Part shown: piece by piece, positions 1 to 12,400 of the stretch
Layout of the letters: each line of letters starts with the position of its first letter
How positions within the stretch are numbered: position 1 is the first letter of the stretch
From: Amyelois transitella
Lineage: Eukaryota; Arthropoda; Insecta; Lepidoptera; Pyralidae
Assembly (NCBI RefSeq): GCF_032362555.1
Contig: NC_083531.1
Location: 2,170,001 to 2,234,000 of the forward strand
Reading direction: 5' to 3'
DNA: 64,000 bases
Notes under the pieces: model-generated
What the model saw: the letters and a program-made list of their open reading frames with translations, nothing else
Told to the model about the DNA's origin: nothing
Databases searched by the model: none
Translations under genes and position numbers: made by a program

Positions 1-164
1 AAGCAAATAAATATTCTATTCTATTCTATTCTGTGACTTGGAACAAAGCTATTATTAGGAGCCCAGTTCATCAGTGGAAAGCGGAGAGTGGAATCAATAC
101 AGTCTAAACTCAAGTACAACGACAGCAAGGTGTCGTGGGGAACCAATAGAAAAAAGAATGGGAC

Positions 165-404
165 TTTTACATCCCTTGCGGTGTAGACAGAGCCAGCAGA
201 CTCGAAAAGGCCATTAGGCCACTCTCAGCTGTTTGGCTTAATGACAGAATTGAGATTCAAATAGTGACAGGTTGCTAGTCCATCGCCTAAAAGAAGAATC
301 CCAAGTTTATAAGCCTATCCCTTATTCGCCTTCTACGACATCCACGAGGAAGAGATGGAGTGGCCCTATTCTTTTTTCTAATGGTGCCGGGAACCACACA
401 GCAC
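165..404 (-). mobile_element. Family-A SINE-like retroposon
   Basis: Family A, read in its own direction, begins near GTGCCGTGTGGTTCCCGGC, has GGATGTCGTAAAAGGCGAC in the middle, and ends CAAGGGATATAGACGTGA plus (TATG)n. I see no clear tRNA head. This copy is nearly full length but lacks the (TATG)n tail. It lies in the intron before the first visible LARP1 exon. Confidence 0.8.
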
Positions 405-482
405 TTATAGTTACCACTATGTGGTGGTCATAATTGGCATTTATATCAAATAAAGTATTTGTATTTGTACTCATCATTTCAG

Positions 483-3400
483 GTGCAGGCAAAGGCGGCA
501 ACAAGTCGGGCAAGCACAAGTGGGTGCCCCTGGACATCGACGTGAAGGCCGCCCGGCCGGGGAAACACGGCATGTCGAACTCCAGGCTCGACAATGGTAA
601 TTGATCACATCTATAAATATATAGACTTACAAACTTGGGATTCTTTTCTAGGCGATGGGCTAGCAACCTGTCACTATTTGAATCGCAATCTCATAATGCC
701 TAACCTGTGTGGTCCTCGGCACCAATACAAAAAAGAATAGGACCACTCGCATCTCTTTTCCGTGGATGTCGTAAAAGGCGACTAAGGGATAGGTTTACAA
801 ACTTGGGATTCTTTTCTAGGCGATGGGCTAGTAACCTGTCACTATTTGAATCTCAATTCTATCATTAAGCCAAATAGCTGAACGTGGCCATTCAGTCTTT
901 TCAAGACTGTTGACCTTGTCTACCCCGCAAGGGATATAGACGTGACCATATGTATGTATGTATCTCATAATGCCATACGGCTGAGCGTGGCCTTTCAGTC
1001 TTCGCAAGGCTTGGCTTGGTTCGGTCTATCCTGCAAGGGATATATTCTTTCTCCAAGCGTTAGTCTTTGTAACAATCCTCGCTTTTCTGGAGAGGAGCTT
1101 GGTGTGCGTTTTTTACGAACATGATCCTGGATTTCACACATCAGATTTTTATATGAAGCGACTCCGATCTGACCTCTGTAGGGGAATCTAATCCATATTG
1201 AAACGATCATGTTTTCACATCGAGTTGCATGAATTCAAATTGAATTTTATCAAACTCATTTGCCGAGCCAATAATTTCGTAATGCAAATCCGGCTTCAAT
1301 GTAGCGTTACCTAAGTTACACTATAATTGACCCGTGCGCCCGCCCCGACAGACACGGTGTCACTGAACGGCGAGGAGGGGCGCGGGCGCGGCGGGGCGCG
1401 CGGGCGGGGCGCGGCGCGCGGGCGGGGGGCCCGGCGCGCGCGCCCCGCCTCCGCGCTGCCCGCGCCGCCCCACCACCTGCACTACCACCCGCACGAGTTC
1501 CCCCACCATGCGGATTTGGCGCAGGTATGTCGTGTCAGAATGGAATATGTTTATTTTCTAAATTGATGTCACGTAAACTTAAATGTAATTGTAACTTCCA
1601 AAGAGCGTGTGTAGATGAAGCGGCGAAAGAAACTATACTGCAGCAGATTATTTTAATACAGCCATGGTGTCTCATCGGAATGGAATAGATTTATTGTAGA
1701 AATTGGATACGAGGTACCACTTATTGACGTCACATTAACTTAAATCTAATTGTAACTACTAACGCTTACAAAGCGCGTCTGTAGAAGAAGCGGTGGAACA
1801 AACTACACTGCAGCATATCATTATGATACAGCCATTATTACTAATAGGAATAGTTACAGAAATACCACCTAACTTTTTGAACTATTTTGAGATTTGCCTA
1901 TTGCATTGCCAAGGAAAATAAAAGCCCGGTTAATGTTGGAACTTTTGAGGAAGCAACGATAATAAAACAAGTACTTAGACTGTGACGTCATTTTGGAACT
2001 TTTTTCCGGGCAGTTGTCAAATAAAAGTCACAATTGAGATGCAAATAAAACAACGTTATGAAGTCATCAGTTGTGACGTCACATTTGCCTGCTATTTCTA
2101 CAGTTTTTATCCAAATTTAATGGATCCTTCCAATGCACGCTTTGTATGAACATGCATCGGTGTGTGCGCTGCTTTAGGCAGTTGTTATGCCGCCGGCGGA
2201 AATATAACTAACTATAGTCTGATTTCATGCCAAAAAAATACACATTTCATACTCAAAAGATAGCATGTAAGTTTGTTCAGGAAACATTTTTCAAGTCATT
2301 TTCAAACAGCCTAAATCTTACTGCTCTGGTTTGTAATTACCTTAATTTTATTCGAATTGTTTTATTGTAATAACTTATAATCTTTCGCATTACATAGTAG
2401 GTATTAATTTGCGAAGAAGCCATTTTTATTTTGTTTTCTTACTTTTTGTCAGTTAATATTTTGTTTTTACTTGGACAAAGTTAAACTGAGCGTGATTTTG
2501 TCCCGTTGTGTAATTCTCTGTGAGAAATACTCAACACGATCGCAGTCCTATCCTAAAAAACCTTTCATTAGATTCATTTCATGGCTTCAAATTATTAACG
2601 CATTAAGTTTCATACTCACAGAGCTATAACTGTGTTTTATTGGTCGATGTCATCGTGGGTACTGAAATATCGACCAATCATAGCGCTCCGTGCGTTGTGA
2701 GCGTAACCTCATTGGTCGATATCATTGCACGTTGTTACTCCGCTTCTGTGTGACCATTTCATTTCTCATTGGTTTTAAATTGTATAAGGAATATGTGTGT
2801 GTACGTTGAGATATTAATTGATTTGAAGTTAAGTTCAAACAACATTTTTTATTGCCGCCATTTTGTTGTCACAAACTTGGGCGATACTTTAGAATTGACT
2901 TTCAAATAACCAAAAACTTAAATGAATTTTATACAAGTCAATATTTAGCTTTAAACGATTCAAATTTTAAAATACTGTTTTACCAATAGTGTCGAATTTT
3001 TTTTTTTAATCTTAACCTTCACACGACCGTCAATACTGTATTAGTGTTGCTATTTATTTCACAATCAATCAAGCATTATGAATCATTGTTAACTTGATCG
3101 TTTTATAATGTGATTATGCATGGTTTTGCTATATATGTATAGTTTATTCATTATGGTAATTCATTGTTTTATCTTATTTTCTTATGTGTGGCTTGATATT
3201 TACTTATTATATAGGTTATTATAATGATTATTTCATCATAGCTCGTTGTCCAATTGAGTATTTTATTTTATATTATTATATTATTATACTAGTATAGCAC
3301 ATGAAAATTAATTGTGAAATCTCTGCCCGTTTTTAGGATTTAATGGGTTTGATTCCCAACGTGAAAATCTGAAGAACCTCTTCATTTCAATTCTTCACAT

Positions 3401-6400
3401 TGTTGTTTGAATATTTATTAATTCTAGATTTTTAAATGAAAGATTAAAGAGTAAAGGTTTATAGTTGCACTATTAGCATTGTCTAATTATTTAGTTAATA
3501 ATAATGATCACAGGCCTATTAATTATTTTAAAGGGATCAGAGACAGAGCATATCTAAATTTTATAAAGATGTATACAGTTTTTAACATTATTTTTCTTTT
3601 CTTTGTCCTATATATTATTTTTTTTGAACTATTCATCAGTCCTTCTATATTTAATGTGTTTAAAAAATATCTATTGTTATATCATCTATCCTAAAAGCAT
3701 TATTTAGTATATCTTGTGCCAAAAGTATTATAACCATCATTTGTCACGGGCATCAAACTCACGGTATACGGCCCCTATCCCCCCCTAGCTGCGAGTCGCT
3801 CAGGCCGGTGTGGCGCAGGGGCTGGTGCTGCAGTACTCGGGGCTGCCGCTCGGGGCTCCGCTGGGGGCTCCGCTGGCGCAGGCCTTCTACTACGGCGCGG
3901 CCGCCGCCACCGCCGCGCCCTACGGCATCGGCCTCGACCAGGCCACGCTGAAGGACTTGATCAAGAAGCAGATGTGAGTGATCGTACTGTGTTGTGATGT
4001 CCTGGTACTTTAGCTCGGGCTCCGTTAGTTTATCGTTTTGATCAAGAAGCAGATGTGTGTTCTTCTGTTTTTATGATATCCGGGTATTTTTGCTAGTTAA
4101 GAAGTTTTTTGGAGTACAATTACTCTGTGTCAATAGTGAGATTAGTTTTATCCGATCAATTCAAAATATGTATATGTATGTAGTTATAATTTCAACTGGC
4201 AGACAAATTAAGGTACTTAGCAAACTCCACATTTATAAAGGAGACACGTCTTCACCGCTGTCCTTGTATAAATAATGGTAAATAACAAAATTTTTTGGCA
4301 CCTCATTATTCACGAAAGCAATGCCTTACAATTCTTCCTCCTATTCTGGCAAACCTCAAAATTGGAGTGATACAGCCTTTTAATCCTCCTCCATAAGCCA
4401 AAGACTCACCCAATCCAGGATCCATGGTCAAGGCCTTACCCCGGGCTCCTCTCCAGAGCGGTGAGGATGCGACCGGGACTAAATCCAGGAGGAAGAACTT
4501 TCCCCCATAAGCCTCCTGTCCCCGTGGCATTGCCGTTTTAATCGCGCGAAAAAGCTATCGCTGTTTCGCTTTTTATTATGACGTAAAACGGGACAGCGAT
4601 AGTTTTTCGCGCGATAATAACGGCGCCGCGCGTCTGGTCAGTGAATTAATTGTATGTTTACAGTAATTAATAAATATAAAAATATACGGGACAAATTACA
4701 CTGACTGAGTTAACCTCGAAGTAAGTTCGAGACTGGCCTTACTAACTCAACGATACTAAATTTTATCATAAATACTTATATAGATAAACATCCATGACCC
4801 AGGCCAATCGGAGAAAGATCGTGTCTCATCATGCCCTGGCCGGGATTCGAACCGGGACCCCCCGATGATGAATGATTATACAAATATATAATTTATATCC
4901 CACAGTGAGTATTACTTCAGCGCGGACAACCTCGCCCGCGATTTCTTCCTCCGCCGCAAGATGGCCGCCGACGGAACCATTCCGGTCACCCTCATAGCGT
5001 CCTTCCATAGGGTGCGGGCTCTGACGCAAGACGTGCAATTGGTGCTCAGCGCGATACGAGATTCGGATAAACTTCAGTTGATTGATGGGTTCAAGGTATG
5101 TGAAAATTGTTAGTTATATTTATTTCTACCGACAAATGGAGCATTCTAACGTGATAAGAAATTTAGAGAGTCTAAATCTCTTATCACCAGAGATCGGATA
5201 TTCGGATGCATATTTACCTAAAGTTGGGGTGTTGGGTTAGTATGGAACGTACTTCTGTAGGCATTGATGCCGAATCCCGGAATTTTTGAGGTACCTTAAT
5301 GTGACCCTATGGTGAAAGTTGTTCAGTTTGATGGTCTGAATAACCTCAGAAAGTTTTTGTACTGACTAAAAAATCACGCGGTATAATTCTGGAATCCCGG
5401 TAGGTAAGTAATTTTTTAATAAATATGATCATCCATCACTTATGTTTATAAAGGTGTTTATCATACCTAATATACGATAAGTTTCAATTTCTTGTTTAAT
5501 AAAATTTCCGTGATTCAAAATAATTCGAATATTAATTCGGCCGCCATATTCCCCCTCCCGAAAAGAATCTAATTTTATATATAAACATATGTATGGGATT
5601 AAGTTAAGGACCTTTCAAAATGTGACGTCATAACTACACACTACACACAGAACACTAAAAATTTGGTTTTTCAAATATTCATTGTACGCCAACAGGTGCG
5701 GACAGCGTTCGAGCCGACAAAATGGCCGATCCTCGACATAACGAACAACACGGAGGGCCATGAAGAGAGGAAGCAACAACAATTGTTACAACAACAGCAT
5801 TATTATCAGCAACAACATCAACAACAACAACAACTGGAGGAGAAGGCGAAACCTGCCGAGGAAAAGCCTAAGGTATATATATAAAGTTTATTTTATTTAC
5901 ATAGAATAGATTTATTTTTAATATTGGATACAAGGTATCACTTATTGACGTCACATCACTTAAGTCTAATTATAACTACTACCGCTTCCAAAGCGCATGT
6001 GTAGAAGAAGCGGCGAAACATACTACACTGCAGCATTTTCACCGGACGTCAATTTACAGATATAGATCTCTTAAATCTAAATCGTGGACGAATGCACATT
6101 GTCTACATTAAAAAACATGAATGAATGTAAAATTAATTATTTCAATACTAGTATTCCGCCAAACACACTAGAGATTTCTTTCTTGCGGGTTAGACAGAGC
6201 TAACAGTCTCGCAGATTACATGGTCACGTTCAGCTGTATGGCTTAATGATGGAATTGAGATTCAAATAGTGACAGGTTGCTTGCTAGCCGATGGCCTAAA
6301 ACAAAAATATCATGTTTTCCCTTAGTCGCTTTTTATGACATCCATGGGAAAGAGAGATAATGGTTCTGTTCTAAAGTGCCGGTAATCACCACACTTCAGA

Positions 6401-9400
6401 ACTGGATCACTCCCTTGGCTTTTTGGCCTTGAGCGTGAAAGTAACTTATCAAACTTTAATTTTTTTTTCCTAGGCACCAGAAGAAAAGCCTAAAGAGCCG
6501 GAACCACAACCACAGAACCCACAACCGGAGAACCCGCCAGAGACGCGAGTCGAAGCGAAGCAGGACGAAGCGCCCAGTATAGAAGCGAAGCAGGAGAGCA
6601 AGGTGGTTGAGGAAGTCTCTGTTAATGCGAACGAAGTGAGTAGCTTTTATTTCGTTTTAATTTTATACCAAACAACACTAGATATGCTAGCCGAGACGCG
6701 AGTCGATGCGAAGCATGTGCTTCGCTTGATCCTAGTTGAGGTTGAGGAAGTCTATTTAGTTTTATCTTGACCACCACATATCATCAGAAAAAAGAATAAA
6801 AGCCTATTACTCTACTCGAGGTGAGTGTCGAAGCGAAGCAAGACGAAGCCTCAGTATAAAGAAGCCGTTGCTGATGCTGGCGATATTAATAGTTAAAATC
6901 TTATAGCGATGGTATGATTACACTAATAATTTTATTGCAAGAGGCTGTACTTCTGTGTGAATGATCCTAACTAATATCGGATTCCGCCATTTTGTTTTAG
7001 ACATCACAAGAAGAGAACTCAATGAAATACATTGCTCACTTATATTATTTATATTTATTTTACTACTAGCGACCTGCGTCGGCTGCGCACGGGTAGAATT
7101 TATACATGTAACCCTTTCTCATGTTTCTATTAAAAAAACTTTATCATCAAAATCCGTTGTGTTAAGCTTACATACATACAGACATCTGAACATACACGGT
7201 AATCGACTCTGCTTTATACTTACAATGTAGCGATATTATCCATATAATATACTACCATAGTATCGTATGTATAAAATTTCAATTTGTTTTTAACGATGAT
7301 TATTTTACATCTGTAGCAGAAACCCTCACCAGCCGAAGATAACGCTCCGCCGGCTGAAGAGAGCGAGCAGACAGACAAACATGAGGCAGAGGCGAAGAAG
7401 GATTCCAACGAAGATCCACCTCTGCAGCATGAGGCGGAAGAGAAGCCGGGGGAGAAAAGGTATTATCATTTATATATTTATGGGTCAGGTCAAAAGTACC
7501 TGAAACCGCCGAGCTTGCATGAAGAGAGTTATGAATGTGGAAGAAGCGAAGGAAGTATGCAGAGATCGTGGCAAGTGAAAAGAGGTAATCTCTGCCTACA
7601 ACTCCGGGAAAGAGGCGTGATTTTATCAATGTATGTATTTATATATATTTATTATTTCATACATACTTAAAATCACGCCTATTTCCCGGAGGGGTAGGCA
7701 GAGACTACCTCTTTCTACTTGCCACGATCTCTGCATACTTCCTTCGCTTCATCCACATTCATAACTCTCTTCATACAAGCTCGGCGGTTTCGGGTACTTT
7801 TGACCTGACCCTTTACCAGGACGTCCTTAATTTGATCAAGATACGTTCGTCTAGGTCTTCCCACTCCGACCTTTCCCTCCACACTCTCCTTGAACACATA
7901 CAGCTGTGTATAACAATAATTTTAACTAATATAATAAATGCGAAAGTAAGTTTATTAGTTTGTTTGTTACCTCTTCACGGGTTAATATACTGAACTGATT
8001 TCAGTGTTTTTTTTTCTTAAACTCGGAACGTTTGTTCGCAGACGTAAAAAGCAAATGGTGGGTATATTCCCGCTCGCGACGATGGGCGGGCCGCTAGTCG
8101 CTCCCGTCTCCCATTTACTGAGGGCCGTGCCGCCTCCTCCGTTACCCAGGTATGGTTATTTTTTTTTTAATAAATCTAATGAATTTATGTGCTTTGTGGT
8201 GTACGGCGCCAAGGATTTTTTTTCTTTTTTTTTAATATATGTATTGAATGTTTGTGCCACGTGGTTTCAGGCAGCTATTTAAATAAGGGTGTGACCACTC
8301 TGTCTCTTTCTCTCATGGATATAGTAAAGGCTGAGGGATAGGCTTATAAACTTGGGATTATTATATTACCTACTAGATGCCGCCCGCGACTTCGTCCGCG
8401 TAGAATCATTCCGGCGGGGAAAAGTAGTCTATATGTTATTCTGGGTCTCACCTACATCAAATTTCATCATAATCGGTTCAACAGTTTTTCCGTGAAAGAG
8501 TAACAAACACTTATACTGTCATACTCACAAACTTTTGCATTTATAATATTAGTAGGATAGTCGATGGGCTAACAACCTGTCGCTATTTGAATATCAAGCA
8601 TATCAGCTGAACGTGGCCTATCAGTCTTTCAAGATTGCTGGCCCTGTCTATCCCGCAAGGGATATAGACGTGATTATATGAAGAAATGTATGTTCAACTG
8701 TCTGTAGAATTATTCTAAGTTGCGTACACACTGTTGGCATAGAGGTGGTTTGTGTATTTGAACTTAATCGCAATTGGCTTGGTGTGTACGCGGCTTTAGG
8801 AAATTGCAATTCCCAAAAACTATTGTTTTACTGGTGATAATAATATAAGTAAGAAGTAAGCAACAAAATTATGATATCATTATAATTTGTTTTGAAAATT
8901 GTAATAATTTCAAGTGTAAGTAGGGACATTTTGCGACTAATTCCAAAAGAATTAAATAATGTTTGCAATCATTCACTGACCGTGTTTTGGTCGGAGTGGG
9001 AAGACCTAGACGAACATATCTTGATCAAATTAAGGACGTCCTGGTAAAGGGTCAGGTCAAAAGTACCCGAAACCGCCGAGCTTGCATGAAGAGAGTTATG
9101 AATGTGGATGAAGCAAAGGAAGTATGCAGGGATCGTGGCAAGTGGAAAGAGGTAGTCTCTGCCTACCCCTCCGGGAAAGAGGCGTGATTTTATGTATGTA
9201 TGTATGCAATCATTTACTTAATTACGATTTTATTTATTCTGAGAAAATTTCATTAAAAACTTAACTTTTCATTACTTACTTAATGTGTACGTGTGTTTGT
9301 CAGGATGTTCCGCACGAACCGAGCGGGCGTGCCGCCCCCCGACCCGCTGAACCCAGACGTGCCCGAGTTCGTGCCGCGCCGCGCTGACCACGCTGACCAC

Positions 9401-12400
9401 GCTCATTCTGACCGCGCTGACCTCGTCACCACCAACAAACATGATGATTGGACTGAGGTGAGTTGTCAATTTTCATTTTTTGGACTCTTCTTCTCGACAT
9501 TCCGTGGCATGTGGTTCCTAGAAATTGGGATTTTGCTTTTAGGCGATGGGCTAGCAACCTGTCACTATTTGAAACTCAATTCTAAAATTAAGCCAAACAG
9601 CTAAACGTGGCCTTTCAGCCTTTCAAATCTGCTGGCTCTGTCTATCCCACAAACTATAGACGTGATTATATGAATGAATGTTACCTCCCTTGTTCAGGCG
9701 TCGCGCAACATTCGCGTCGCCTCGTATGCGGAGGTGACAGTGTCGCGACACAACCGAACTGGCCGTGTTCGTACACGGATCGGATCATAATTGTCGCTAC
9801 AAGTCACATTTAAAATAACAACATTATGAAATTTAGGCTAACAAACTTAGGATTCTTCTTGTAGACGATGGGCTAAAAACCTGTCACTATTTGAATCTCA
9901 ATTCCATCATAAAGCCATACAACTAAACATGGCCTTTTAGTCTTTGCAAGTTTTTCAAAACATTTTTTCTCTGTCTACCCCGCAAGGGATATAGACGTCA
10001 CTATATGTATGTATGTTATCTTAAGTTAGAAGTTTGAGCAATTGTTTTTTATACATACACATACACATAGTCACGTCTATATCCCCTGCGGGGTAGACAA
10101 AGCCAACAGTCTTGAAAAGACTGAATAGCCACGTTCAGCTATTTGGCTTAATGATAGAATTGAGATTCAAATAGTGACAGGTTGCTAGCCCATCGCCTAA
10201 AAGAGGAATCTAAAGTTTATAAGCCTATCCCTTAGTCGCCTTTTACGACATCCACGGGAAAGAGATGGAGTGGTCCTATTCTTTTTTTTAATGGTGCCGG
10301 CAACCACACGGCACTATTTAACCGACAAAAAAAATAATATAGAACACAACACAGCTGATATAAATAAAATTTTCTTCAATCTCAATTCGCAGGTGAAACG
10401 GCGAACAAAAGCTGGTTCCCGCGAGCGCGCCCCCCCACAGGAGGAGGAGCGCGCGTCCGAGCCCCGCGAGGAGCTGCACTTCCAGCTGGACGAGGAGCTG
10501 GAGCTGCCGCCGCCCAGGGTCAACACCTTCACCGACACGTGGTGAGTGTGATGGTGGTCGTTAGGTGTGGAGAATGGTTATGAACGTGCAAGGGAACCGC
10601 TGAGTTATTAGCGGTTTGGCTAAACTTACATTATGGGAAAGAGGCGTGATTTTATGTATGTATATTATAGGTAGATAGAAAGACTCTTTATTGCACCATA
10701 CATACATACATATAATAAAAGGCGACTATGGGATAGGCTTACAAACTTGAGATTCTTTTTTTAGGCGATGGGCTAGCAACCTGTCACTGTTTGAATCTCA
10801 ATTCTATCATCTAAACCAAAAAAAAGCTGAACGTGGCCTATCTCTCTAGTCTTTTCAAGACTGTTGGATCTGTCTACTCCGCAAGGGATATAGACGTGAT
10901 TCTATGTATGTATATGTATTCTATAAGAAGTATAGTCATAAAGTTAGTTATTCCTGCAGAAGATAGAAGGAGAAAAGAGGATAGAAATCATCAGTTTCAA
11001 ATTACTATATATTTTTTAACATAACATCACTACATAATATAAAACAAAGTCGCTATTTTAGTCTGTTTGTCTGTATGCTTAAATCGTTAAAATTACGCAA
11101 CGGATTTTGATGCGGTTTTTTGTAACAGGTAGAGTGATTCAAGAGGAAGGTTTTTATGTATAATAACATTTATAATTTTGCACCCGTGCGAAGCCGGGGC
11201 GGGTCGCTAGTTAAGAATATTTGACAATGAAAATTATTTCGACATTCTTCCTAACCAAACAAAATCCATGGCAACCGTTCCTAATGGCGTAATACAAGAA
11301 GTTCGCCCAAAATTCTTATCGAATCACGTTCTCACAATGATATATATATATTTTTTTGCTCAAACAGGTCTGATGAGGAATCCGACTTGGAGTTCACCGA
11401 CCGCGACGTGGGCCGCCTGCTCATCGTGACGCAGACGCCGGCGAGGCAGCACAAGCACGACCACGACAGGCAGGGCGACTGGACCACCAGGACGAAGATC
11501 ACGCAGGACCTGGAGCAGGTGATGATGATGATTATTATGATGATGGTGATGTTGTATATAGCCTCTGTGTGTGGCAAAGGGGTTCGAATCCTGGTCGATA
11601 CGATTGGCCCGGGTCTTGGGTGTTTATTTATTTTTATATATTTATGTAGGAAAGAGAAAATAAGAATAAAACTTAAAGAGAAAGTTTCAGTACAAGGACA
11701 CTACTTATTTCTAAGTAATCTTATTTATTTATTTCCTATTTAAGTATTCATCATATTCATATAGTCAGATCTATATCCCTTGCGGGGTAGCCAGAGCCAA
11801 CAGTCTTGAAATACTGAGAGGCCACGTTCAGCTGCATGGCTTTGTGATGGAATTGAGATTCAAATAGTGACGGGTCGCTAGCCCATATACATAGATATAA
11901 GATGTGACTATATGTATATGCTTTTTTACCTGTTCAAACGTCATCATGTCATCAGCATATTATTGTTGGAGCTCATTTGTTCATTTTCTTACGCAGGTCA
12001 TCACAGATGGACTAAGACGCTACGAGGAGGATTTGTGGAATGATTCCGAGTACACATCGGTGAGTGATAAAACAGTAAAGCTGCATTATTTTTTTTAATT
12101 ACTCTCTACTATCTATCTATAATACATTTAAACGAGCAATTCTTGTATATCTATAATCAGGATCTCGGAAACGGCTCCAACGATTTTCATTAAAGTTACA
12201 GATTAGGGGCTTTTCGGCTCAAGGAATCGATTTATCAAGGTTCTAGGTTCGAGAAAAGCTCGGTTCCCAAGATATATAAACATTTTAAAAACCGCGTTTT
12301 AAGAAACTATATCAGCGCCATCTCTGGTAGACCGAGCAAAGCTCGGTCAACCGGGTACTAATATATAAAGTTTATAGCTCACTGCCTATTAGCGTCGGTG

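Larger units (their letters stand above)
3789..5095 (+). other. LARP1: LARP1 La-motif exons
   Basis: Two exons joined in phase (AT|T gives Ile in KKQIEYYF) encode the La motif, with [19 protein letters not shown] followed by [16 protein letters not shown]. These are hallmark La-motif residues that bind RNA 3' ends and poly(A). The next exon continues with a TKWPI segment typical of the region just after the La motif in LARP1. A tRNA-derived SINE ends only about 40 bp upstream of the second exon. Confidence 0.94.

Noticed and set aside
61..132. Possible LARP1 exon between an AG and a GTGTCG
   Set aside because: The frame needed to join exon 483-596 contains a stop, and the peptide resembles nothing known in LARP1.
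1327..1566. Independent GC-rich gene encoding an RG-repeat protein
   Set aside because: It is LARP1 exon 1352-1524, with acceptor, donor and phase fitting its neighbours.
4829..5038. Minus-strand frame overlapping the La-motif exon
   Set aside because: Shadow of the plus-strand LARP1 exon, partly in a SINE.
8963..9187. [20 protein letters not shown]... as a host gene
   Set aside because: The same peptide recurs in many truncated copies in both orientations, so it is the 3' end of a LINE.
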